From: Rhizobium metallidurans
GTDB lineage: Bacteria > Pseudomonadota > Alphaproteobacteria > Rhizobiales > Rhizobiaceae
Assembly: GCF_014196505.1 (NCBI RefSeq)
Contig: NZ_JACIDW010000005.1
Coordinates: 62,001 to 126,000, forward strand
Reading direction: 5' to 3'
Length of the DNA stretch: 64,000 nt
Positions 56,106 to 64,000 of the stretch are shown piece after piece (positions within the stretch are counted from its first letter, which is position 1; every line of letters begins with the position of its first letter). A program made the position numbers and the translations under genes. The notes beneath the pieces are model-generated. The model saw only the letters and a list, made by a program, of their open reading frames with translations, was not told the origin of the DNA and searched no databases.

Positions 56106-56546
56106 TCAGCTCGCGAGCGCCTGAAGCGGCGGCACGTTGTAGCGCGCCTGGTTGAGGCTGTGCTCGAGAAACGCCGTATTTTCGTGTGGGTTCGACGAAG
56201 GGTTCTCGAAGGCGATGTGGTTGATCTCGATACCCGCATGCGCGTCGGCAAGCGTCAGCTGCGCGTAGATGGTCACGCCGCGCGGCTTGATTTCCAGGTC
56301 GATGACGACCTCCGGCTTGCCGCCCCACTCGAGCGTATAGCTGCCGCCATGGCCGAAGTTGACGGTACCCGGATGGAAGAACATCTCGGCGGCCGAGGAA
56401 ACGAGGTCCGAAAGATTGCCGTAATACTCAAATCGCAGGATCGAAATCAGGTCCGAGGCATCCAGCAGCCGCAATTCGGTCGCGACGGGGCTGAGCGCTT
56501 CGGCTAGAATCTTCTCGCGCTGGGCAGAGTAGGGGCATTTCTTCAT
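56106..56546 (-). CDS. Conserved rhizobial flagellar-cluster protein of unknown function
   Basis: 146 residues, soluble, with no motif I know. Features: a Cys-containing start (MKKCPYSAQRE), an alpha-helical first half and a beta-rich second half (YTLEWGGKPEVVIDLEIKP). It begins four bases after the flhB stop, so it is the last gene of the motA-fliM-fliN-fliG-flhB operon. The same position is occupied by an unnamed gene in other rhizobia (from memory). A regulatory or assembly role in motility is inferred only from the operon. Confidence 0.75.
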   Translation of the reverse strand: MKKCPYSAQREKILAEALSPVATELRLLDASDLISILRFEYYGNLSDLVSSAAEMFFHPGTVNFGHGGSYTLEWGGKPEVVIDLEIKPRGVTIYAQLTLADAHAGIEINHIAFENPSSNPHENTAFLEHSLNQARYNVPPLQALAS

Positions 56547-56550
56547 TCGT

Positions 56551-57630
56551 TTATCTTACCCGGTTGTTCTGGGCCTGCGCCGCGTACACCCGATGAATGA
56601 GCTCCGCGACGGCCTTGTAGAATACTGACGGGATGACACTATCCACCGAGACTTGCGCAAACATGGAGCGCGCAAGCGGCGGATCTTCGAAAACCGGTAT
56701 TCCGTTCGTCTCGGCGATCTCTCTGATTTTCAAAGCAATTAGGTCCTGGCCCTTGGCGACGACGATAGGCGCGTCGTTTTCCTCGCGCACATAGCGCAAG
56801 GCAACGGCGAAGTGGGTCGGGTTGGCGATCACCATGGTCGCGCGCGGCACGTTGGCGATCATGCGGCGTCTTGCCCGGTCGCGCATCAGCGCGCGTTGCC
56901 GGCCCTTGACGAAGGGGTCGCCCTGGGATTGCTTGTTTTCTTCCTTGATTTCCTGCGGCGACATCTTCAGTTCGTTGAACCAGTAATAGCGGGTCCAGAA
57001 GAAGTCGATGACCGCCACGAGCGCGGTCGCGATGAGCACCACCAGCGTGATCTTCCGCATGCTCGACATCATGCGGGCGAAGATTGTCTGCGGATCGGAA
57101 AACATCGCGTCGATCGCCGCGAAGTAATCGCTTCGCAGGAGCAGCACCACCACGATACCGACGATCACGACCTTCGTCATCGATTTGCCGAACTCCATGA
57201 GGCCCTGCATGCTGAACAGCCGCGACCATCCCTGAGCCGGCGAGATGCGCGACCACTGCGGCCTTATGCGCTCGAGCACCGGCACGGGCAGGGTCTGCCC
57301 GATCGAAGCGACGACGCCGAAGACCATGATGAGAATCATCGCCGGCGCGAGCAGTTGCGCGCTGACCCAGCCGAGGTGCACGAAGAGCGACAATACGTCG
57401 GTCCCGGTGTTGAGCTTCCACTGATCCGGCTGCTCGAAAATATCCTTGAGGGATGCGCCGGCGGCGATCAGGCCGTCCGGCAGGAAGAAGATCAGGTAGA
57501 TGTAGGTGGCGAGAACCGTCGCGAAGAGCGGCAGCTCGCGCGAGAACGGTGTATTGCCTTTCTCCGCCGCGTCGCTTTGTTTTTTCGCGGTAGGGTCTTC
57601 TGTTTTACTGTCCTTGTCGTCGTCCGCCAC
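56551..57630 (-). CDS. flhB: FlhB, flagellar type III export switch protein
   Basis: 359 residues. Four membrane spans (about 30-55, 85-110, 140-165, 185-210) are followed by a cytoplasmic domain with the autocleavage site [14 protein letters not shown] (NPTH). The N-terminal cytosolic tail is charged ([17 protein letters not shown]). It is part of the flagellar export gate and sets the switch from hook to filament substrates. It lies 126 bases after fliG. Confidence 0.97.
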   Translation of the reverse strand: MADDDKDSKTEDPTAKKQSDAAEKGNTPFSRELPLFATVLATYIYLIFFLPDGLIAAGASLKDIFEQPDQWKLNTGTDVLSLFVHLGWVSAQLLAPAMILIMVFGVVASIGQTLPVPVLERIRPQWSRISPAQGWSRLFSMQGLMEFGKSMTKVVIVGIVVVLLLRSDYFAAIDAMFSDPQTIFARMMSSMRKITLVVLIATALVAVIDFFWTRYYWFNELKMSPQEIKEENKQSQGDPFVKGRQRALMRDRARRRMIANVPRATMVIANPTHFAVALRYVREENDAPIVVAKGQDLIALKIREIAETNGIPVFEDPPLARSMFAQVSVDSVIPSVFYKAVAELIHRVYAAQAQNNRVR

Positions 57631-57756
57631 GGTCGCGACTCCTACTCAAAAGAAAAAGGCCGCGCCAGCGCGCGACCCTTGCTTTTGTAGTCCCCGCGGC
57701 TGCCGTGATCAATCGCGGCGTTCGCTTCGGGTCTATCTGTACACAGCAACAGCGGC

Positions 57757-58797
57757 TTAGGCCGCGGCCGCGCCCTCGGCTTCGCCTTCCTTGAGCTGGA
57801 TCTGGCCGGAATTGGCCAGGCGAATCGCTTCCTGGGCTATGGCGCGGCGGGCGATCGCGATTTCGCGCGGGTTGATACCTGTCGTGCCGCTCTGCAGGTC
57901 GGATTCGATCATGCGGCGCTGGCGCGGGCTGATCGAGGCGAGAACGGATTCCTTCATCTCCGACGACGCGCCACGCAGAGCCATGGTCAGGATGTCCGCG
58001 GAAATGTCGTTCAGCAGCATGACGCGGCTGCGCTGCGGCATGACCAGCATGTCTTCGAACAGGAAGATCTTCGGACGGACCTTGTTGACCGATTCGCGGC
58101 TGATCGATTCGAGCGATGTCAGCAAGGTATCGACCTGCGGCTTTTCCATCTCGTTCATCAGCTCGGCAACCTTCGTCGAGCCGATCGAATTCTTCTCGGC
58201 ATCGATCTCGGCGAGCAGCGTCATCACCTGCTTCTCGATGATCTGCGCGGCCTTCGGGCTGACGGATTTCAGGTTGACGGTACGGTTCATGATGTCGGCG
58301 CGCCGGCCGTCCGGGATCTGCATCAGCACCTTGGCGCCGAAGGAGGAGGGCATCATCGACAGGATGTAGGCGACCGTCTGCGGGTGTTCGCGCAGCAGGA
58401 ACTTTCCGATGAAGGCGGGATCGCCTTCGCCCAGCCGGTCCCAGATCGAGGTTTCATAGGCCTGGAACGCCGTGCGACGGCCAAGCAGGCTGTCGACTTC
58501 GTCGGGCGTCAACCCTTCTTCGAGGATGCTTTCGATCGCCTTGGCGTTGTCCATGAGACCGGCGCCTTCGGTGAACAGATCCTCGAACTCGGCCACGAGG
58601 CCGAGCAGTTCGTCCGGCGGGATCGCGCGCAAGGCCTGCGCGGATCCGATGATCGTCTGCAGTTCGGCCTGCGTGAAATACTTCAACAGCCTGCCAGCGA
58701 CCCCTTTCCCCATCGCGAGGAGAACGGCCGCTGCTTTCTCAGCCTGGGTCAACGGTTTCTCGGCAAGAGCGCCGCCGAAATCGTCAAAGTCCATCAT
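57757..58797 (-). CDS. fliG: FliG, flagellar motor switch protein
   Basis: 346 residues, the usual length. The N-terminal domain binds FliF, the middle and C-terminal armadillo domains bind FliM and the stator. The torque-helix region contains charged residues in the normal places (MNRTVNLKSVSPK; SRVMLLNDISADILTMAL). The EHPQTVAYILS motif is diagnostic. FliG is the rotor face that MotA would push; since motA is broken here, this rotor probably has no working partner. Operon with fliN upstream (29-base gap). Confidence 0.97.
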   Translation of the reverse strand: MMDFDDFGGALAEKPLTQAEKAAAVLLAMGKGVAGRLLKYFTQAELQTIIGSAQALRAIPPDELLGLVAEFEDLFTEGAGLMDNAKAIESILEEGLTPDEVDSLLGRRTAFQAYETSIWDRLGEGDPAFIGKFLLREHPQTVAYILSMMPSSFGAKVLMQIPDGRRADIMNRTVNLKSVSPKAAQIIEKQVMTLLAEIDAEKNSIGSTKVAELMNEMEKPQVDTLLTSLESISRESVNKVRPKIFLFEDMLVMPQRSRVMLLNDISADILTMALRGASSEMKESVLASISPRQRRMIESDLQSGTTGINPREIAIARRAIAQEAIRLANSGQIQLKEGEAEGAAAA

Positions 58798-58826
58798 GGT
58801 CTAACCTCTCCGTCCCTACAGCGGGA

Positions 58827-59396
58827 TCAGGCTTTCTTAGTACCTAAAACTTCTATCAGTTTCACGCCAAAGCGCGTGTCGTCATTTTCAAGAACGGTGA
58901 TCTCGCCGCGCGCGATCTTGCGGCCGTTCACCATGATTTCGACCGGCTCGCCGATCTTCTTGTCCAGCGCGATCGTCGCGCCCTCGTTGAGATTCATCAG
59001 GCCGGATACCTGCATGCGGCTGCTGCCGAGCATGATCTGGACATCGATCGGGATGTCCATGATCAGATCCATGTTCGACTGCATCGCGCTGCCGAGCGGG
59101 GCCGCGACACCGGCGCTCGCCGAGGTGTCGCCAAAATCGGAAACGCCGCCGAAGTCCGACGTGCCGCCGAAATCGCCGCCGCCGAAATCCGTGTCCGTGC
59201 CGGTATCGAGATCGCCGCCGAATGCCGACAGATCGGTACCGCCGCCAAACGCGTCGAGATCGTCGCCGCCGAAATCGGGCATGCCGCCTTCCGCGTCGGT
59301 TTTCAGAACGCCACGCAGATCATCGATAGCCTGATCAAGCTCGGCTTCGTTGCCTGGTTGCTCGAGATCGGTGCTCTTTGTTTTTTTCGTCGCCAT
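58827..59396 (-). CDS. fliN: FliN, flagellar motor switch protein
   Basis: 189 residues, longer than the 137 of E. coli. The C-terminal SpoA/SURF domain (about 108-189; [38 protein letters not shown]) is complete. The N-terminal half carries an unusual Gly/Asp/Phe-rich low-complexity tract (about 42-102; repeats of DFGG-type units), typical of alphaproteobacterial FliN but strong here. It forms the C-ring with FliM and FliG. The gap to fliM is 62 bases. Confidence 0.95.
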   Translation of the reverse strand: MATKKTKSTDLEQPGNEAELDQAIDDLRGVLKTDAEGGMPDFGGDDLDAFGGGTDLSAFGGDLDTGTDTDFGGGDFGGTSDFGGVSDFGDTSASAGVAAPLGSAMQSNMDLIMDIPIDVQIMLGSSRMQVSGLMNLNEGATIALDKKIGEPVEIMVNGRKIARGEITVLENDDTRFGVKLIEVLGTKKA

Positions 59397-59458
59397 GAAA
59401 TCACTATTCCAGTTGAAACTTGCCTCAACCTGCCTTGGGGGTCAGGGGCCGAAATGCG

Positions 59459-60397
59459 TTAATTCATTAAGTAGCGGATGAGGTCGTCATCCGAGTTGAT
59501 CGTATCCTTCACCCTGACGGTATAATTCTCGCCCGAGCGTCCAAACTCACACACGTAAAGCTCTTTGCTATTGGCACTGACGTCGACGCGGACATCACCG
59601 CTGTCGAGGAAAGGAATGACGTCGCCGGCCGCGAGCTTGGAGATGGTGCGCAGCGTCAGCTCCTGAAGGCGGATCCTTGCTTCCAGCGTTACCTGCGAAC
59701 GGCGAACCTGTTCGCTGATCTGTTCCGTCCACTCCGACGAGTTGGCTGATGCATTCTTCGCGCGCGGGGCAACGACGGTTGTCTTCAGCAGCGCCGCCTG
59801 GGGAGCGATGAGCGAGAACTCCGATGTGATCCCCGAGAGCGTGATCGACATGTTGATCGCGGCCGCGAATTCGTCCGGCTTGTCGTCCGGCGCCTTGGGC
59901 CGGGTCTCGGCTGCGTGAGGCGTCTCGAGCATGGGCTCGAAACCACCCGGCGCGTTGACGGCGGAGCGCAATACGCTGGCGATCTTCTCGAAGACCGTGA
60001 CGGCAAGTTCCAGCTCGATGATCGAGAGCTGGCGATCGGCCGGCTGTTCGACGGTCTCGGGTGATGCGCCAAGCAGGTGTTCCATCAGGGTGATGATGAA
60101 GCCGTTGCCGCAGGAAAGCGTGATATCCTGCGACCAGTTGCGAAGCGATCCGTCGACGAGGGTGACGCTGTCGCCGAGATCGGCGACCAGGTCATGCTTG
60201 TAGCCCGCCTGGCAGCCGAGATAATTGACCTGCACGTCGAGGTTTGTCTCGCTCTTGATGACGTCAGGAAGAAAGACGCGGTAGACGTCGCCGAACGCCG
60301 CGCAGAGTTTCTCCACCGTTGCCTTGTCGCCCAGCCTGCCCGTCAGCTTCGCGAGCAGTGCATCGTCCATGAGGGGTTTTTGAAGTTGCGCGTTCAT
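59459..60397 (-). CDS. fliM: FliM, flagellar motor switch protein
   Basis: 312 residues. The middle CheC-like domain and the C-terminal SpoA domain (ELTLRTISKLAAGDVIPFLD) are present. The conserved rhizobial FliM lacks the long E. coli N-terminal CheY-binding peptide form, but has MNAQLQKPLMDDALL. It is the C-ring switch that binds CheY-P. Its ATG begins five bases after the motA stop, so its translation was probably coupled to motA. Since motA is now out of frame (41 codons, stop at 60435), ribosomes end 40 bases before the fliM start. Confidence 0.95.
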   Translation of the reverse strand: MNAQLQKPLMDDALLAKLTGRLGDKATVEKLCAAFGDVYRVFLPDVIKSETNLDVQVNYLGCQAGYKHDLVADLGDSVTLVDGSLRNWSQDITLSCGNGFIITLMEHLLGASPETVEQPADRQLSIIELELAVTVFEKIASVLRSAVNAPGGFEPMLETPHAAETRPKAPDDKPDEFAAAINMSITLSGITSEFSLIAPQAALLKTTVVAPRAKNASANSSEWTEQISEQVRRSQVTLEARIRLQELTLRTISKLAAGDVIPFLDSGDVRVDVSANSKELYVCEFGRSGENYTVRVKDTINSDDDLIRYLMN

Positions 60398-60402
60398 GTC
60401 CG

Positions 60403-60560
60403 TCAGGCCGCCTTGTTCTCACCACCGGGGTTCATCATGTCTTGCTCGACCGCGTCGATTGAAGGACGTGCGTAAGCCGAGATCGTCTTGCGGCCGTATT
60501 CGCCATGAAGCTGCCGATGATACAGCCGCAGATAATGACAAACCCGATAATGATATTCAT
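60403..60560 (-). pseudogene. motA: motA, internal deletion with out-of-frame join
   Basis: The ATG at 60560 opens the MotA N-terminus ([20 protein letters not shown]). After codon 19-20 (60506-60501) the sequence jumps to the MotA C-terminus, which is intact in the next frame from 60501 ([20 protein letters not shown] ... GGENKAA and a stop at 60403-60405). So 19-20 first and 32 last codons remain; against the usual 290 residues, about 240 codons (0.7 kb) are missing. The join shifts the frame and the product stops at 60435, making 41 residues. All four membrane spans of the stator bar the first are gone. Confidence 0.9.
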
Positions 60561-60820
60561 CGTCAGTCCAGCCTGAACTTCCTTTTCAACCGAAGGGATA
60601 GGATCGCTGGCTTGCGTGAGGCTGATCCTGGCCTTGCGGATCAAGCTTCTTTGAAGGCTTCCCGGATGCCAGCTTCGCGCAAGGATTTGGTGACAGTCTG
60701 TTGCTGACGAGTGGGCCACCATGCCCATGTCTGAGATGCCGCCTCAGCGGAATCGGGGTCCAACACACCACAACACCCGGGTTTCGTAACGTTCATCGCC
60801 AATGCCAGGAGCCTATCCCG
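60561..60820. promoter_or_regulatory. Divergent motA-operon / flgF promoter region
   Basis: 260 bases between the motA remnant (left) and flgF (right). It should hold the promoters for both flagellar operons, as in other rhizobia. AGGAG at about 60807 serves flgF. I see no confident sigma-54 or sigma-28 boxes. Confidence 0.5.
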
Positions 60821-61555
60821 ATGCAATCCGGTCTCTATGTTTCGCTGTCGTCGCAGATGGCACTTATGCGTCGCCTCGACACGATCGCGGACAACCTGGC
60901 GAACGTGAACACGACCGGCTTTCGTGGCACCGAGGTCAAGTTCAATCAGCTGATCGGCGAGACAGAGAACAAGATCAACGCGAAGATCGCGTACGTTTCC
61001 CAGGGCAACGACTACCTGTCGGCCGAGAGTGGCGAAATGAACCAGACCGGCAACATGCTCGATTTTGCGATCAGGGGCGATGCGTGGTTCTCGCTCAATA
61101 CCCCCGCCGGCAAGGTTCTGACCAAGGACGGCCGCTTCACGCTGACCGACACCGGGGAGCTTGTGTCCGTGCGCGGATATTCGGTGCTCGACGCCGGCGG
61201 CGCGCCCATCATACTCGACAAGACCGCCGGAGAGCCGAAGGTTGGCGCCGACGGCATGATCTACCAGAACGACAAGCAGGTCGGTTCGCTGGGGCTCTTC
61301 GAAGCGGATATCTCGAAGGGTTACCTGCGCTACGAAAACAGCGGCATCATGCCCACGCAGGCGCCGGTAGCGGTCACCGACCGCTTCAACGTCGGCGTGC
61401 GGCAGGGCTATCTCGAAAACTCGAACGTCAACGCCATGCGCGAAATCACCCAGCTGATCGAAGTCAATCGTGCGTTCGAAAGCATGACCTCGCTCACCAA
61501 GGACAGTGAATCGTCCTTCGGCGAAGCCATCAGGACCCTTGGCGGCAGCCGCTAG
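60821..61555 (+). CDS. flgF: FlgF, flagellar proximal rod protein
   Basis: 244 residues from the ATG at 60821 (MQSGLYVSLSSQMALMRRLD), with AGGAG ahead. The rod signature LDTIADNLANVNTTGFRGTE is at the N-terminus, and the C-terminal rod helix has NVNAMREITQLIEVNRAFE. It is exported by the flagellar type III system and forms the rod with FlgB, FlgC and FlgG. fliI follows after 16 bases. Confidence 0.96.
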   Translation: MQSGLYVSLSSQMALMRRLDTIADNLANVNTTGFRGTEVKFNQLIGETENKINAKIAYVSQGNDYLSAESGEMNQTGNMLDFAIRGDAWFSLNTPAGKVLTKDGRFTLTDTGELVSVRGYSVLDAGGAPIILDKTAGEPKVGADGMIYQNDKQVGSLGLFEADISKGYLRYENSGIMPTQAPVAVTDRFNVGVRQGYLENSNVNAMREITQLIEVNRAFESMTSLTKDSESSFGEAIRTLGGSR

Positions 61556-61571
61556 GCGGAAGGTTTGATCC

Positions 61572-62963
61572 ATGGGTAACGAATTGCTGACCGAGGCGGC
61601 GCTCTCTCCGAAGCTCACCCATCTCGAGGCGCTTGCCGCACGCTACGCCAAGCCCGATTTCATGATCGCGCCCGGCGGCCATGTGCAGACGATCGCGACC
61701 GGTCACTACACGGTCACGGGCCTGTCGCGCCATCTTCGCCTGGGCGAGTTCGTCGCGCACAGGTCGCCGACCGGTGTGCATCTCGGCGAAGTCGTGCGCG
61801 TCGAGCCGGATCTTGCCTATGTATGCCCCATCGAGCCCGGCGAACCGATCGGGATTCACGATACCGTCATCCGCAAGGGCGCCTTCCGCATCGCGCCGTC
61901 GGACAGCTGGTGCGGGCGAACCATCAGTTCGCTCTGCGAGCCGATCGATGGCAACGGCCCGATCGTCGAGGGTCTGAAGCGCCGGTCGATCTCCAACACC
62001 GCGCCGCCGTCGATGACCCGTCAGCGTGTCGAAAAAGGCTTCAAGACCGGTGTCCGCGCCATCGACATCTTCTCTCCGCTTTGTCTCGGCCAGCGCCTCG
62101 GCATCTTCGCGGGCTCCGGCGTCGGCAAATCCACGCTGCTGTCGATGCTCGCGCGCGCTGCGGCCTTCGACAAGGTCGTGATCGCGCTTGTCGGCGAACG
62201 CGGTCGCGAGGTGCGCGAATTCATCGAGGATACGCTTGGCGCCGACATGCAGAAATCCGTCGTCGTCGTTGCGACCAGCGATGAAAGCCCGATGTTGCGC
62301 AAGATGGCGCCGCTGACCGCGATCACCATCGCCGAGCATTTCCGTGATCAGGGCGACAACGTGCTCCTGATCGTCGATAGCGTGACGCGCTTTGCCCATG
62401 CCATCCGCGAAGTCGCGACCGCCTCGGGCGAGCCGCCGATCGCGCGCGGCTATCCGGCATCCGTGTTCACCGAGTTGCCGCGCCTTCTCGAACGCGCCGG
62501 CCCCGGCCCCGAGGGAACCGGCACCATCACGGCGATCATCTCGATCCTGGTCGACGGCGACAATCACAACGATCCGATCGCCGACTCCACCCGCGGTATT
62601 CTCGACGGCCACCTCGTTCTCCAGCGCAGTCTCGCCGACGAGGGACGCTATCCCCCCATCGATCCGCTCGCGTCGATCTCGCGTCTGGCGCGCAAGGCGT
62701 GGACGCCGGACCAGGAGAAGCTTGTCTCGCGCCTCAAGGCACTGGTTCACCGCTACGAGGAAACCCGCGACCTTCGCCTGATCGGTGGTTATCGCCAGGG
62801 CGCCGATCCCGATCTGGACATGGCGGTCAAGCAGGTGCCGATCATTTACGACGTACTGAAGCAATCGCCGGGCGATCCGCCATCCCCCGATTCCTTTGCC
62901 GATCTGGCGGGAGCCTTGAAGGCGGCGGCCGGTATCGGCAATCAGCCGAACGTACGCAGATAG
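61572..62963 (+). CDS. fliI: FliI, flagellum-specific ATPase
   Basis: 463 residues of the F1-beta-like family: Walker A GSGVGKST, Walker B LLIVDSVTRF, GYPASVFTELPRL and the arginine-finger region DGHLVLQR. It drives export of rod, hook and filament proteins with FliH and FliJ. Compared with other rhizobial FliI it is full length. Its stop is 12 bases before the next start, so the unknown gene after it is in the same operon. Confidence 0.97.
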   Translation: MGNELLTEAALSPKLTHLEALAARYAKPDFMIAPGGHVQTIATGHYTVTGLSRHLRLGEFVAHRSPTGVHLGEVVRVEPDLAYVCPIEPGEPIGIHDTVIRKGAFRIAPSDSWCGRTISSLCEPIDGNGPIVEGLKRRSISNTAPPSMTRQRVEKGFKTGVRAIDIFSPLCLGQRLGIFAGSGVGKSTLLSMLARAAAFDKVVIALVGERGREVREFIEDTLGADMQKSVVVVATSDESPMLRKMAPLTAITIAEHFRDQGDNVLLIVDSVTRFAHAIREVATASGEPPIARGYPASVFTELPRLLERAGPGPEGTGTITAIISILVDGDNHNDPIADSTRGILDGHLVLQRSLADEGRYPPIDPLASISRLARKAWTPDQEKLVSRLKALVHRYEETRDLRLIGGYRQGADPDLDMAVKQVPIIYDVLKQSPGDPPSPDSFADLAGALKAAAGIGNQPNVRR

Positions 62964-62975
62964 CCGAGCTAGAAG

Positions 62976-63536
62976 ATGGAAAGAAACCACGTGACCGATT
63001 TCGACGACGACGAAAAGATTCCCCCGCTGGCGCCGCAGGGCGGTCGCAGATCGACCTTCAACGATCGCGCGCTGACGATCATCGGCCTGCTGCTCGCCGG
63101 CGCATCGGCGATCTTTCCGTGGTACGTGTTCTTCAACGAAAGCAAGTTCGGCATCGATGTCGCCGCGGGCGACCGCACGCGCGATCTGCCGGACTGGCCC
63201 GCGCGCAACGTTTTCAGCGTCTCGCCGCTGGCGATGGCGAATAAGAACCCTCCGGAAACCAAGCCCGACATTCCCGTCGACCCGTTGACGACGGCGACGG
63301 TTTCGTCGATCGGCAAGGAGGACGACCGCGGCGCTCCGCTGGAAGATCAGCCCTTGCCCGGAAAGTCCCCTTTCCGCCTCCTGTATGTCGCGAACGGCAG
63401 AGCGCTGATCGAGGCCACGTCTGGCATGTACGTTGTTCGTATTGGCTCCATCCTGCCGGATGAAAGCCGTCTTGCCGCACTGGAACAGCGCGACGGAAAG
63501 TGGGTCATCGTGACCTCCAAGGGCGAGGTCTACTGA
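62976..63536 (+). CDS. Conserved flagellar-operon protein of unknown function, PilP/GspC-like C-terminus
   Basis: 186 residues. A cytoplasmic N-terminus of about 30 (acidic then basic) leads to one span at about 32-52 (LTIIGLLLAGASAIFPWYVF), then a periplasmic region. The last 60 residues (FRLLYVANGRALIEATSGMY, VRIGSILPDESRLAALEQRD) resemble the small beta domain of PilP/GspC proteins in type IV pili and type II secretion (inference by pattern). It follows fliI by 12 bases and is present at this place in other rhizobia (from memory). Confidence 0.75.
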   Translation: MERNHVTDFDDDEKIPPLAPQGGRRSTFNDRALTIIGLLLAGASAIFPWYVFFNESKFGIDVAAGDRTRDLPDWPARNVFSVSPLAMANKNPPETKPDIPVDPLTTATVSSIGKEDDRGAPLEDQPLPGKSPFRLLYVANGRALIEATSGMYVVRIGSILPDESRLAALEQRDGKWVIVTSKGEVY

Positions 63537-63566
63537 CGCGTCGGCTGCCCCCAAGCCCAGTTTTTC

Positions 63567-63600
63567 AAGGCTCCTCCGCGCCGCGGTGGGGCCTTTTTCG
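63567..63600 (+). terminator. Rho-independent terminator between fliI-orf and flgB
   Basis: Stem AAGGCTCC / GGGGCCTT with a G-U pair, continued by an inner CCGCG / CGCGG, and then TTTTT (63594-63598). It ends the flgF-fliI-orf transcript, so flgB starts its own unit. Confidence 0.85.
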
Positions 63601-63703
63601 TTCCGCGCGATCCAAGCCTGCTCTTAGGGAGCAAGAACGCATTCTCCGTAAGTCTGACGCAAGATTACCCGCCTAGGTTCGGCTCAGTAAGAAGGAGAGT
63701 TCC

Positions 63704-64000
63704 ATGCAACCGATTCAACTGTTCGACTTGGCCTCGCGGCAGGCGGAATGGCTGACCATTCGTCAGGAAGTCGTTGCCGGCAACATCGCGAACGCGAACA
63801 CACCAAAGTATCGCGCCCAGGACATCACCCCGTTTCAGGCCGTTCTCGACCGTTCGGACATCACGATGGCGCGCACCAATGCCGCGCATCTGAGCGGCAA
63901 CAATCTGAACACCAAGAACGACATCAACGTCAGGGATGCCGACTTGAATCAGGAAATGGGTGTGCAGGAATCGGGCAATACGGTCGGTCTGGCCAAGGAG
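63704..64000 (+). CDS. flgB: FlgB, flagellar proximal rod protein (3' partial)
   Basis: 99 codons are in the window, ending at its edge. MQPIQLFDLASRQAEWLTIR and the rod motif VVAGNIANANTPKYRAQDI are diagnostic, and AAGGAGAG precedes the ATG. It is the rod subunit next to the MS ring. The upstream terminator shows that it opens a new operon (flgB-flgC-fliE-flgG order expected). Confidence 0.96.
   Translation, partial: MQPIQLFDLASRQAEWLTIRQEVVAGNIANANTPKYRAQDITPFQAVLDRSDITMARTNAAHLSGNNLNTKNDINVRDADLNQEMGVQESGNTVGLAKE

Noticed and set aside
61530..63554. 674-codon leftward frame opposite fliI
   Set aside because: Antisense shadow of flgF-end, fliI and the next gene; no recognisable protein.

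Overview
The window is a chromosomal segment from a GC-rich alphaproteobacterium of the Rhizobiaceae (Rhizobium/Agrobacterium/Ensifer group). The best evidence is the right-hand flagellar cluster, which carries the rhizobia-specific LuxR-type master regulators VisN and VisR, followed by the rhizobial order flhB-fliG-fliN-fliM-motA / flgF-fliI-orf-flgB. The ppiD-trpD-trpC-moaC-moeA operon and many conserved rhizobial proteins of unknown function agree. No tRNA, rRNA or CRISPR array was seen.

Layout. 1-13.3 kb: the 3' part of glmU, glmS, a DUF502 membrane protein, a deformylase-like protein lacking active-site residues, mgtE, a MerR regulator with an evident operator, two membrane proteins, L-serine dehydratase and a SPOR-domain DD-carboxypeptidase. 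13.3-22.4 kb: a LapG-type peptidase, prolyl aminopeptidase, PilZ and PAS signalling proteins, a candidate small RNA, a rhomboid protease, CBS and patatin proteins, hisI, folE, an Fe-S scaffold-like protein and yidD. 22.5-37.3 kb: thrS, flavoproteins, a DUF2336 protein, an AI-2E-type transporter, OsmC, parE, tpiA, secG and pyrG. 37.4-43.3 kb is accessory in character: a MazEF-type toxin-antitoxin pair whose toxin gene is broken near its 3' end by an IS5-family element, a PAS-PAS chemoreceptor, and a FecR/CHASE2-cyclase pair. 43.3-52.7 kb: a DEAD-box helicase, a methyltransferase, an ACT protein and the moeA-moaC-trpC-trpD-ppiD operon. 52.7-54.3 kb: an intact IS1182-family element between two GC hairpins. 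54.5-64 kb: the flagellar cluster.

The strongest anomaly is in the flagellar cluster. motA has lost all but its first 19-20 and last 32 codons, and these ends are joined out of frame, while every flagellar gene around it is open. Unless another stator gene exists elsewhere, the cell should build flagella but not rotate them. Other lesions or oddities are the IS5 insertion in the mazF-like toxin gene (both ends and the TA target duplication can be reconstructed), an in-frame stop upstream of the DD-carboxypeptidase start, the catalytically degenerate deformylase paralogue, and a perfect 14-bp-arm palindrome in the pyrG leader. I found no clearly new multigene system. The least explained parts are two conserved unknown proteins inside the flagellar cluster, the FecR/CHASE2-cyclase pair and the candidate small RNA at about 17.06-17.16 kb.
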